Assembly (NCBI GenBank): GCA_018335795.1
Contig: JAGXRP010000033.1
Span: 69,973-133,972, forward strand
Length of the DNA: 64,000 nucleotides
Direction of reading: 5' to 3'
Source: Desulfobulbaceae bacterium
GTDB taxonomy: Bacteria; Bacteroidota; Ignavibacteria; Kapaibacteriales; UBA2268
The position numbers and the translations under genes were made by a program. The notes beneath the pieces are model-generated. The model saw nothing but the letters and a program-made list of their open reading frames with translations, ran no database searches and had not been told where the DNA came from. Numbering within the stretch: position 1 is the stretch's first letter; the number at the start of each line of letters is the position of its first letter. Positions 9,001 through 16,861 of the stretch are shown one piece after another.

Positions 9001-9682
9001 TATATTCTAATTTGTTAGCCCGCGCCCTTTCAATCAAATTATTAAATTCTTCGACATAATCATCAAACTTCATATCTTGAACATTCTTGATATTGGGGAT
9101 TACTAACAATCTCACGCCATCTTTTGAAATTACATCAATTGCTAATCCAACATTTATTGCTTTTCTTTTAACGCGGTATGGTATTCCGTCAACGACTTCA
9201 AATGTATCATTAAGATTCGGAAATTTCATCAAAGCTTTAATTGTCGCCCAACCTAAGAAGTGGGTAAATGAAACCCTGTCTCGCTTTAATTTGATCAAGT
9301 ATCGGTTAATAATGCGTCTGTTTTCGTCCAATGCTTTGACGGGTATAGTTCTAGTGGAAGATGCTGTGGGTACTTCCAGACTTTCGTACATCTGATAAGC
9401 ATTGCTTTGCTCAATTTCATTCAAAGGTGTAAGTTCGCCCTCGGACTTATTTATACCCCCATTCTTTTTAAAATTTGAATTTCGGGGATTCCATTCCATG
9501 GATTTTTTATCTATAGTATCACGGCTACTCAAAGGGATTGGTTTATTACCATCATCAATTACATATATAGATTTGCCATGAATTTTTTGGAAATATTCTC
9601 TCCATTCATTGCTTACAGAGTCAGGGTCTTTTAAGAAACTAAAATACAATTCATCTTCAAAAGCAGAGTTAAGATTTATCAT
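6077..9682 (-). CDS. kgd: Multifunctional 2-oxoglutarate dehydrogenase E1 with fused E2 succinyltransferase domain (Kgd/OdhA type)
   Basis: A 1201-residue protein started at the ATG at 9682 (MINLNSAFEDELYFSFLKD), which restores the usual E1 N-terminal helix; the in-frame start at 9739 adds a poor hydrophobic lead. Order: E1 N-terminal helix (about 1-45), low-complexity linker, an E2 acyltransferase domain (about 90-320) ending TYDHRIIQGAESAEFL with its His near residue 297, then the full E1 (HRGRLNVLVN near 528; thiamine diphosphate motif GDAAFAGQG to INNQ near 626-675; transketolase-like C-terminal half). No lipoyl domain is present, so lipoyl and E3 must come from elsewhere. It should decarboxylate 2-oxoglutarate in the TCA cycle. 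This E2-E1 fusion is best known from Actinobacteria. Confidence 0.93.
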   Translation of the reverse strand: MINLNSAFEDELYFSFLKDPDSVSNEWREYFQKIHGKSIYVIDDGNKPIPLSSRDTIDKKSMEWNPRNSNFKKNGGINKSEGELTPLNEIEQSNAYQMYESLEVPTASSTRTIPVKALDENRRIINRYLIKLKRDRVSFTHFLGWATIKALMKFPNLNDTFEVVDGIPYRVKRKAINVGLAIDVISKDGVRLLVIPNIKNVQDMKFDDYVEEFNNLIERARANKLEYNDFVDTTFTLTNPGMIGTTSSHPRLFKGQGIIVSTGSIDYPTELQAVRPEVLTTLAVSKVVNITNTYDHRIIQGAESAEFLAQINKLFLGEEQFYDQIFYSLKIPFEPIKWAKDSSNGKFSFFNVENEVEKGAHVIQMLNAYRVRGHLLASVNPLGLQTYYYPELDPAYYGFTIWDLDRVFHADDNWDENNIPLRDIIEILRETYCGSTGIEFMHIQSPEKKDWIKRRLETTRNTIEYSHEEKIGIMRKLIDAEVFENYLHTKFVGSKRFSLEGGESVVVMLDKIFESAAEAELNTIVLGMAHRGRLNVLVNNIGKKYNKIFNEFEGVIDPKSYQGSGDVKYHLGARGTYKTENNKSIKLILSPNPSHLELVDPVIEGMARALENEIGDKSYSKVLPVLVHGDAAFAGQGIVAETLNMSELDGYKTGGTIHVIINNQIGFTTTIDSARSSIYATDIAKMIQTPIIHVNGNDPEAVSSAAKFAFEYRNKFRNDVIIDILCYRKYGHNEADEPSYTQPLLYKKIKSMMNAAKLYEQQLIHENVITREEINEYYDQLKEKLDSAYANRKDIALSSSLQLLDKNGTIFDDFDSKVSEEVINEVANALSHVPEGFRVNPKLATLLQKRADMVKSDKPQIDWAMAELLAFGTLLIEGKEVRFSGQDSRRGTFSQRHAVMTDMITEIDYISLNHIRKQQSVLRIFDSPLSEVAVLGFEYGYSIISEDGLTLWEAQFGDFANNAQTIVDQYLACGEVKWGQTSNLVMLLPHGYDGQGSEHSSARLERYLQLCAENNLIVGNFTTPSNYFHALRRQTLMPYKMPMILMTPKGMLRHPLKVSSVEDLSKGKFIHIIDDNSIEKKQVRKVLLCTGKVYFDIETERRKRNINDIAIVRIEQLYPFHQDLFDEIINSYKNAKNICWVQEEPKNMGAWNYLHQIFIESDSLSSTKVNYIGRKASAATATGIHQIHLAEQYEIVDSALS

Positions 9683-9884
9683 CTCAAGAAATGCCAAATA
9701 TGTAACAAATATAAAAGATACAAACGATATATTGCTCACTAAATTTTGAGCAAATATCAGTCTTTTGAAATATTTTCTGAATCTCGATTTTTAGAATAAA
9801 ATATTCACATATTTGGTTGAAATTGGCACATAAAGCATGAATTAAGTATCAATAATCATTTAAAAAATTGCTATTCCAAAAAAT

Positions 9885-9908
9885 AAAAAGCTGCCCTTTT
9901 GAGACAGC
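9885..9908 (-). terminator. Rho-independent terminator of the EIIA gene
   Basis: On the minus strand a 7-bp stem (9902-9908 with 9890-9896, including two or three G-U pairs) with a 5-base loop is followed by five U residues (9889-9885). It lies about 30 bases after the stop of the PtsN-like gene and upstream of the kgd-like gene. Confidence 0.6.
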
Positions 9909-9938
9909 CTCTTCAAAAATATACTATAAAAATGTTTT

Positions 9939-10400
9939 TTAGTCATTCTCTTCCATACTATTAAAAATATCGAGAACTTCTTTCGATGAACGACAATCTA
10001 ACAATTGGAACCTGAAACTATCATTATTCATGAGCCTTGAAATTTTGCTCAATACTCTCAGATGATAACCCACGTTAGTTTCCTGTCCTAAAAGTAAAAA
10101 CACTATTCTTACGGGTTCGCCATCAAGCGAATCGTAATCAAGTGGCTCTTTTAAAATTGCCAATGAACCGACTGCTTCGCTAACGTTGTGAGTTTTGGCA
10201 TGTGGCAAAGCGATAGATTTCCCGACACCGGTTGACATGATTTTTTCACGTTCGTTGACTGCTTTCAAAACTGCATTGACATCGTTAACTTTACCACTAT
10301 AAGCAGCAAATTCGACCATTTTAGCGAGTAAATCAGCCTTGCTGTCGACTTCCAAGTCTAATACAATAGATTTGATGTTTATAATTTCATTGATTTTCAT
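9939..10400 (-). CDS. ptsN: PTS EIIA (PtsN-like, fructose/mannitol EIIA-2 family)
   Basis: This 153-residue single-domain EIIA has the phosphorylatable His in SIALPHAKTHNV, preceded by REKIMSTGVG, both hallmarks of the EIIA-2 fold. The remainder (VRIVFLLLGQE; HLRVLSKISRLM) matches PtsN/EIIA-Ntr length and order. No permease or EIIB domain is fused, so a regulatory phosphocarrier role is more likely than sugar uptake. No HPr or enzyme I gene is in the window. It follows the nucleotidyltransferase/phosphomutase fusion gene by 19 bases and is probably co-transcribed with it. Confidence 0.85.
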   Translation of the reverse strand: MKINEIINIKSIVLDLEVDSKADLLAKMVEFAAYSGKVNDVNAVLKAVNEREKIMSTGVGKSIALPHAKTHNVSEAVGSLAILKEPLDYDSLDGEPVRIVFLLLGQETNVGYHLRVLSKISRLMNNDSFRFQLLDCRSSKEVLDIFNSMEEND

Positions 10401-10419
10401 TTTATTTTACCTGAGATAT

Positions 10420-12924
10420 TCACCCTTTAGATTTCCAATTATTAATTAAACTCGCATACTTTTCAGCGATTCTTTTTGCCTTTAATTCAGTATCTCCTTC
10501 ACCATAAACTACAAAAGCTGCTTTCTCTTTGTCCGGCATGAGCAATACAGATTCATCACTTTCATATATTTTTACTCCATCAACCAATTCTCGTTTATAC
10601 TTATCCGAATATTCCATAGCGTTTCTCATTACAGTTCCTTTAAATTCCCAAGGAACACTAACATTAATCCCACATTGGAATCTTCTTGGCAAGATTTCAT
10701 CAAGTTCAGATGTCGTCATATTTGTTATTGCAAGCATTTCAAGCATTTTCCCAACTGTGTACATTCCGTCAGACGCAAAAAGAAAATCTCTGAAAATAAA
10801 ACCACCATAAATTCCGCCCACAAATAGTACTTTATCGTCTAATGTTGCCTCCATCATAGCTGAATGGGAATTTTTAATACGTATTACTTCAACATCATAT
10901 TCCTGTGCAATCATCTCAATTTCCGATGGTGCCACAATCGAAACTGCAATCTTATACGGTTGACGGTGTTTATTAGTTTCGAGAAAGAGTTTTGTCAATA
11001 TTGTCAATAACCTTGTGTGAGTGTACCAAACACCTCGTTCATCAATTACAGAAATTTTTTCCGCTCCACCTTGCATCCTAAATCCGAGCTGATAACCTAA
11101 AGAACTCATAATCCTACCTGTATTGTCAGTATCCCCTTCAAATTCATTAGGGTCGGGATGGAAACGTGAGCCGTCAATATAATTATTCAAAGACAAAACT
11201 TCAGCACCTAATTTTCCGAGAATACCCGGAAAAATTGAAGATGCCAATCCAAAAGAATAATCCATAAGTAGCTTAAACTTGCGTGTTATGATTGCTTCTA
11301 CGTCCAAAGAAGATAAATATCTGCTGAAATAAATTTCATTAGTTCTTTCCGGGAAGAAAATCTCACCTACATCACTAGCAGAGACACGCTCGATGTCTTC
11401 GCCAAAGAAATATCTTTCAATTTTCTTAGTTGTATCAATCGAAATATCTCGACCATCTTTATTGAAAATTATGATGTCGGTAATATCAGGATTTCTCGGT
11501 GACCGTCTAACGTGAAAACCGCCTGCATATTTCCCGATACGTAATTCCTGACGATTTTGCGGAATCGAAATTTGTTGCAAATCATTAATATAAACACCTA
11601 CGGATAGCAAACCTGCTGTAATCGAACGTTTCATTATACGCGATACTGAGTCCGGTTCACGGCTTGCGAGTAAAGTTGTACCCTTTCCAAAAGTACAGCC
11701 AAGTGCAGAACCAAGTTTTGCACCAAATTCAGGGTTGATTTCTATATTTGATAAACCCGAAATTCGTGCATCTGTAAACAATTCCCTTTGCCATTTCTCT
11801 TCTTGGACAAGTGAACGAGATAATTGAGAGCCGGCTTCGACAATTTTGTTGGGCCATAGTTTAATATTAGAAAATAGTCTTGCATGACTGCCGATTTGGC
11901 AATTTTCAGCTATAAAAACATTTTCGGCTATCAATGCAAAATCACCAATTTTAGTATTATAACAAACTACATCGTCTGTTAATTCTGCAAAATCGCCAAT
12001 ATCGACCCCGTCCCAAAGTGTGACACCGTTCAATCTGACTCCATTACCGATGATTACATTATCACCAATAACGGAATCTTTAATCTCGCAGTTTTCGCCG
12101 AATTGAGAATTGCTACCGATAACATTTTTGCCGATTAAAGTTACGCTTGCAGGTAATATTGTGTTACGACCAATTGATAGATTATTAATGATTTTTTTAG
12201 ATTCTTCGAGATTAACGATACCTTTCAAAGCATCGAATTGCCCGGCTTGATATTCATTCAAATTACCCACATCCCGCCAATAACCACTTGCTATGTATCC
12301 ATAAAGAGGCATGTTGTTTTGAAGCATTAACGGAAACAAATCTTTGCTGAAGTCAAATTCCTTTTGATATGGAATGAGGTCCAATGCTTCAGGTTCGAAT
12401 ATGTATATTCCGGTGTTTATGGTATCGGAAAATACTTGACCCCATGAGGGTTTTTCCAGAAAACGAGTTATTTTGCCATTATTATCAGTCATTACTATCC
12501 CGTATTGTAATGGTGCCGGTACGCGAGTTAGCAAAACAGTTGCAATAGCTTTCTTTTCTTCATGAAACTTAAGTGCTGCAGATATGTCAAAATCTGTCAA
12601 TACGTCACCGCTTATAACTATGAATCTATCCTTTACAAGTTCATATGCATTTTTGACTGCTCCTGCTGTACCATAATCAGTCTGTGCTATGACGTAATTC
12701 ATGTTGATATCAATTGATTCACCATTTCCAAAATAGGATTTGATTTTATCTGGTTCAAAATAAAGTAGCGATACTACATCATTGATGTTATGTTTCTTAA
12801 GTAAGGATACTATATGGTCCATCATTGGTTTATTCAAAATTGGAACCATCGGTTTAGGTATGCTCATTGTGAGTGGTCGTAGCCTTGTACCAAAGCCACC
12901 TGCCATGATTATTGCTTTATTCAT
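10420..12924 (-). CDS. NDP-sugar (mannose-1-phosphate) nucleotidyltransferase fused to a degenerate phosphomannomutase
   Basis: The ATG at 12924 gives 834 residues starting MNKAIIMAGGFGTRLRPLT, the nucleotidyltransferase signature; the in-frame start at 12957 adds 11 unsupported residues. Domains: nucleotidyltransferase (1-240), left-handed hexapeptide beta-helix (about 250-390), and a four-domain alpha-D-phosphohexomutase fold (about 400-834). In the mutase half the phospho-Ser position is kept (GGFHVRRSPRNP, Ser near 473), but the TASHNP context is lost. The metal loop expected as DGDxDR reads QGGAEK near 620. The sugar loop GExSGH reads GGIYGGF near 704. The C-terminal half is therefore probably non-catalytic, perhaps a sensor or stabiliser. 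The N-half should make GDP-mannose or a related NDP-sugar. Confidence 0.88.
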   Translation of the reverse strand: MNKAIIMAGGFGTRLRPLTMSIPKPMVPILNKPMMDHIVSLLKKHNINDVVSLLYFEPDKIKSYFGNGESIDINMNYVIAQTDYGTAGAVKNAYELVKDRFIVISGDVLTDFDISAALKFHEEKKAIATVLLTRVPAPLQYGIVMTDNNGKITRFLEKPSWGQVFSDTINTGIYIFEPEALDLIPYQKEFDFSKDLFPLMLQNNMPLYGYIASGYWRDVGNLNEYQAGQFDALKGIVNLEESKKIINNLSIGRNTILPASVTLIGKNVIGSNSQFGENCEIKDSVIGDNVIIGNGVRLNGVTLWDGVDIGDFAELTDDVVCYNTKIGDFALIAENVFIAENCQIGSHARLFSNIKLWPNKIVEAGSQLSRSLVQEEKWQRELFTDARISGLSNIEINPEFGAKLGSALGCTFGKGTTLLASREPDSVSRIMKRSITAGLLSVGVYINDLQQISIPQNRQELRIGKYAGGFHVRRSPRNPDITDIIIFNKDGRDISIDTTKKIERYFFGEDIERVSASDVGEIFFPERTNEIYFSRYLSSLDVEAIITRKFKLLMDYSFGLASSIFPGILGKLGAEVLSLNNYIDGSRFHPDPNEFEGDTDNTGRIMSSLGYQLGFRMQGGAEKISVIDERGVWYTHTRLLTILTKLFLETNKHRQPYKIAVSIVAPSEIEMIAQEYDVEVIRIKNSHSAMMEATLDDKVLFVGGIYGGFIFRDFLFASDGMYTVGKMLEMLAITNMTTSELDEILPRRFQCGINVSVPWEFKGTVMRNAMEYSDKYKRELVDGVKIYESDESVLLMPDKEKAAFVVYGEGDTELKAKRIAEKYASLINNWKSKG

Positions 12925-13068
12925 ATTTTTTCCAAACAAAAAATTAAAATTTGTCAAAAGATAATAAGCAATTTATTTATTTTATCCTGACCCATCAAAT
13001 TAAATTTGAACATTCTGTAATCTTTTTAATGCTTATTTTTGTTTTTCTTTAAATTAGGATAGATTAAA

Positions 13069-14055
13069 ATGAAAGTTCTGGTGACAGGAGCGACTGGTTT
13101 TATAGGTAGTCATGTTGCTGATATGCTTTTGGACAAAGGGTATGATGTTGTTTGCACAGTTAGAAAATCGAGCAATTTGAGATGGCTGAAGGATAGAAAT
13201 TTTAAAATCGAACAATTACCGACTGAGGATGATAAACATGCAGAAAATATTTTCAGCAAACTTGATGCTGTATATCATATTGCAGGTGCTACATTTGCTC
13301 GTGATTACGACGAATTTTACAAAAGCAATGCATTAGCAACTAAAGAATTGATAGACCAAGTTATCAAATATAGCCCAAATTTGAAACGATTTGTTTACAT
13401 GAGTAGCTTTACAGTATCAGGCCCAGCGCTTTCTTTAGACAAACCTGTTGATGAATATTCAATACCAAAACCATTGACAGCATACGCTAAGAGTAAACAA
13501 GCAGGCGAAGAAATTGTATTGTCGTACAAAGATAAAATCCCGGTCACAATTATCAAAGCGCCTGCTGTGTTCGGACCACGTGATACAGCGATTTATTCGA
13601 TTTTTAAGACAGCTAATATGGGTCTCGGTACATTAATAGGTTTGAACAAAAAATATTTGAATCTAATTTATGGATTAGATTTGGCTCGAGGGACCATCTT
13701 AGCAGGTGAATCTGAAAATGCTATAGGGCAATCCTATTTTTTAGCTGATAATCAAATTTATAATTGGGACGAACTCATCAAAATTATAAGAGATGCTTTA
13801 GGCAAGAAGTTCTTTTTCAACATCAGAATTCCTGATATAATTGTAATGATAATTGGCTCAACGACTGAGTGGTTTGGACAATTCTTAGCCAAAGCTCCAA
13901 TATTCAACCGCGACAAAGCGATTGATTTCACCCAACAATTTTGGATATGTTCAGCAAAGAAAGCTAAAATCGAACTCGGTTTCGAATGTGAATATACAAT
14001 TCCGGAGGCAATTCAAGAGACGGTTGATTGGTACAAACAACATAAATGGCTTTAA
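13069..14055 (+). CDS. NAD-dependent epimerase/dehydratase (extended SDR)
   Basis: This 328-residue extended short-chain dehydrogenase has the Rossmann motif VTGATGFIGSHVAD at residues 4-17, the Ser in YMSSFTVSGP and the catalytic Tyr-Lys pair in AYAKSKQAGEE. IKAPAVFGPRD is the conserved substrate-loop region. The substrate could be a nucleotide sugar, or a flavanol/sterol-like alcohol as in dihydroflavonol-reductase-like members. It is divergent from the nucleotidyltransferase fusion gene, which favours a nucleotide-sugar role, and is followed four bases later by a penicillin acylase. Confidence 0.85.
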   Translation: MKVLVTGATGFIGSHVADMLLDKGYDVVCTVRKSSNLRWLKDRNFKIEQLPTEDDKHAENIFSKLDAVYHIAGATFARDYDEFYKSNALATKELIDQVIKYSPNLKRFVYMSSFTVSGPALSLDKPVDEYSIPKPLTAYAKSKQAGEEIVLSYKDKIPVTIIKAPAVFGPRDTAIYSIFKTANMGLGTLIGLNKKYLNLIYGLDLARGTILAGESENAIGQSYFLADNQIYNWDELIKIIRDALGKKFFFNIRIPDIIVMIIGSTTEWFGQFLAKAPIFNRDKAIDFTQQFWICSAKKAKIELGFECEYTIPEAIQETVDWYKQHKWL

Positions 14056-14059
14056 TTAA

Positions 14060-16507
14060 ATGAATAGAATTCCGGTTATATTGGTTGGAGGGTTGGTATT
14101 TATTATCATCGTCGTGGCTGTTATTTGGTTTTCTAATGGCTTGATTAATGCATCTTTACCTCCCGATTTGGAAAATTTTGAAACTCCATTAGTCACTGGA
14201 GATGTGAAAATATTCAAAAGTTATTATGGGATTCCTCATATTATTACTGATAATGAAAGCGATTTATTTTTCGCAATGGGTTTTTATCACGCATCCGACA
14301 GACTTTGGCAAATGGACTATTACAGGCGACTATCACAAGGGCGACTTTCCGAAATTTTTGGGGAAGAATCAATACTTGTTGATAAGTTTTTGAGATGCTT
14401 TCGGATTGACAGCACTGCTCGGAAGTGTTATGAAAACATGTCTGAGCAATCCCAAAAAGTGCTACAAAGATATAGCCAAGGCATCAACTATTATATGAGC
14501 GAATATCGGAAAAAACTACCATTCGAATTTGGTGCTTTAGCCTATCAACCGGATGAGTGGCTTCCCTATCATTCGATGCTTATCGGACGTGTTCTTACAT
14601 TTGAACTATCTTTAGGAATATGGGCTGATGCTGCTTACGGAGAAATAGCATCGAAATTCGGTTATGATAAAGCAAGATTGTTAATCCCCGGGCTTGAACT
14701 ACCCGAATCATTTCCAATTGACAGTAATAACTTTTTGAATTCATTCAACAACGATTTGAGTTTATATTCAGACAAACTATCCAAGATTAGGAATGACATA
14801 GGTATAGTTGGCTCATCATCCGGAAGCAATTGTTGGGTTTTCAGAAACGTTGATTCTTCGTCGCAAAGTGCATTATTGGCTAACGATGCTCATTTGCCAC
14901 TAACTATACCGGCTCGATGGTTACAAATGCAATTTACAACGAAGGGTATTAATGCCGTTGGGCTTTCATTGCCGGGCATACCGTTGCTTATAAGTGGCAG
15001 AAATGATAATATTGCTTGGGGAATTAGCAATATTATGACCGACGATTTCGATTATTTTGTTGAACGTATCGAAAACGAACATTATTATGTCGGTGAAAAC
15101 AAAAAGAAAATCAGATTCATCGTTGACACTATTTTTGTGAAAGGTAAAGAACCACACGTGTATTATCAACGATTTACTGATACATCACCAATTATTTCTG
15201 ATTTTCATATCAATCGCGACCCTTCAATATTGCTAAATTTACAAGGCTCTACAGATTCAAGCTTTTTTAAGCAGAATGCAATGTCCTTCAGATGGGTCGG
15301 GAATAATATTTCCGATGAAATTCTAACTCTATATAAATTAGCCCGAGCAAGCAATTATGATGATTTCAAATCGGCTTGCAATCATTGGTCTAATCCCGGT
15401 TTGAATTTTCATTATGCTGATAATGAGGGAACAATTGCCTTGAAATCTGCGGCAGACCTCCCTATCCGTGCTGAAGATTGTGACCCTAATTTGCCTAATC
15501 CGGCATGGCTTAGTTCTTTTCAATGGAAAGGATTCAAAAGACTTGAAAACGAAAAAGTATCTCGAAAACCAATTGATGGAAAATTCATAGCCTCAGCCAA
15601 CGATAAAATTGAAAATGCAAGTTATATTTCAAATTATTGGGAGCCTGAATCTCGCATCAATCGAATAAATGAAGTTCTGAACCTTGAAGATAAACATGGT
15701 TCGCGAGAAGCCCAATATTTGCAGAACGATTATTATTCAGACTTTGCCAAGAAAATGTCAGATATTATAGTTCCCATTTTGGACAAGTATTCATCACTTA
15801 TGACAGAAAATGAACTTAGGGTACTAAATAGTTTAAATGATTGGGATTATATAATGTTAACTGATGTAGGTTTAAGTTCTTTCGTAAATGTTTATACTAA
15901 CCAATTCATTTATAACATATTTTACGACGATTTTGGACCATTGCTTTACAACAAATTTACCTTCGTGAGTAGTATCCCAACTCGCTTAGTTATGGATGTG
16001 CTAACTAATTCAAAATATGATACTTTCATAAATGACTTAACAACGAAAGATTCTGAGATAATCGATGATATTATATTTGTAACTTATAGAGGTAGTATAA
16101 ATTACTTAATAAAATTTTTTAATTCAGGCGAGATAAACGATTGGAAATACGGAAATATTCACCAATTGAATATAAATCATACTTTTAGTCGTCAAAAATT
16201 TATCTCACCTTCTGTTACTTTAGGTCCTTTTGAAATGAGTGGCAATAATACAACAGTGAATAATACTGAATGGAATTTCACAAATCCCTACGCTATGGTA
16301 ATTGGTGCTTCTATGCGTTTTATTGCTGATATGAATGAGGAATATATTTTTACAGTATTACCAGGTGGTGCTTCGGGTGACCCGGCATCTCCAAATTACA
16401 GTGACCAAGTGAGAATTTGGTTAAATGGTGGATATATAAAAATACCATTTGGCAAAACACCCTCCTTAAATTATAAGCTGGCTGTCAGTATTTCGCCCGA
16501 ACGTTAA
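14060..16507 (+). CDS. Penicillin acylase family Ntn-hydrolase
   Basis: This 815-residue precursor begins with an N-terminal membrane anchor (VILVGGLVFIIIVVAVIWF). The alpha chain has the MGFYHASDRLWQMDYYRRL opening typical of the penicillin amidase family. The self-cleavage site is GSSSGSNCWVF, with the nucleophile Ser near residue 256, followed by ALLANDAHL. GNNTTVNN near the C-terminus supplies the conserved Asn. It would hydrolyse an N-acyl amide in the periplasm; candidates are acyl-homoserine lactones, peptides or amino-acid amides, and the sequence does not say which. It lies four bases after the epimerase and converges with a minus-strand gene three bases beyond its stop. Confidence 0.88.
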   Translation: MNRIPVILVGGLVFIIIVVAVIWFSNGLINASLPPDLENFETPLVTGDVKIFKSYYGIPHIITDNESDLFFAMGFYHASDRLWQMDYYRRLSQGRLSEIFGEESILVDKFLRCFRIDSTARKCYENMSEQSQKVLQRYSQGINYYMSEYRKKLPFEFGALAYQPDEWLPYHSMLIGRVLTFELSLGIWADAAYGEIASKFGYDKARLLIPGLELPESFPIDSNNFLNSFNNDLSLYSDKLSKIRNDIGIVGSSSGSNCWVFRNVDSSSQSALLANDAHLPLTIPARWLQMQFTTKGINAVGLSLPGIPLLISGRNDNIAWGISNIMTDDFDYFVERIENEHYYVGENKKKIRFIVDTIFVKGKEPHVYYQRFTDTSPIISDFHINRDPSILLNLQGSTDSSFFKQNAMSFRWVGNNISDEILTLYKLARASNYDDFKSACNHWSNPGLNFHYADNEGTIALKSAADLPIRAEDCDPNLPNPAWLSSFQWKGFKRLENEKVSRKPIDGKFIASANDKIENASYISNYWEPESRINRINEVLNLEDKHGSREAQYLQNDYYSDFAKKMSDIIVPILDKYSSLMTENELRVLNSLNDWDYIMLTDVGLSSFVNVYTNQFIYNIFYDDFGPLLYNKFTFVSSIPTRLVMDVLTNSKYDTFINDLTTKDSEIIDDIIFVTYRGSINYLIKFFNSGEINDWKYGNIHQLNINHTFSRQKFISPSVTLGPFEMSGNNTTVNNTEWNFTNPYAMVIGASMRFIADMNEEYIFTVLPGGASGDPASPNYSDQVRIWLNGGYIKIPFGKTPSLNYKLAVSISPER

Positions 16508-16510
16508 ATG

Positions 16511-16858
16511 CTACCTTTTAGATGAAAATTTATCTTCGTCTTCACGAAACAAGAAATTAAAAGAAGTCAATGAGCCGTAACATTTTGTAACATACGCTTG
16601 ATATTTTAGCTTTTCTCCATCTGTCAAATTATCGTTAGCGTTGATTTGAGCTTCTAGAACTCTTAAATTATCACGTATCATCACAATTTTGTGCATGATT
16701 TTGTCAATTCCCATTTCATGTTCTTTTGTGTCCGAAGCTGCGGGAATGAAAAAAATTGAGCCTCCCTCCCATTTCGGTGCTAATTCTGCAGAATGCGACC
16801 TGTCCATTTCTTCTACTAATGCTTTGGCAAGTTCCCTAATTTCAAATTTATCTAACAT
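16511..16858 (-). CDS. Conserved hypothetical protein (115 aa)
   Basis: This is a soluble, mostly helical protein with no signal peptide. Sequence blocks such as ELAPKWEGGSIFFIPA, DKIMHKIVMIRDNLRVLEAQ, LTDGEKLKYQAYVTKCYGS and LTSFNFLF look like a conserved family that also occurs in other phyla, including Myxococcota, as proteins of unknown function. That recollection is not database-checked. The start is the ATG at 16858, three bases after the permease stop, so it is the last gene of the DacB-permease unit. No catalytic motif is recognised. A regulatory or complex-assembly function is possible, but unproven. Confidence 0.6.
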   Translation of the reverse strand: MLDKFEIRELAKALVEEMDRSHSAELAPKWEGGSIFFIPAASDTKEHEMGIDKIMHKIVMIRDNLRVLEAQINANDNLTDGEKLKYQAYVTKCYGSLTSFNFLFREDEDKFSSKR

Positions 16859-16861
16859 AAT

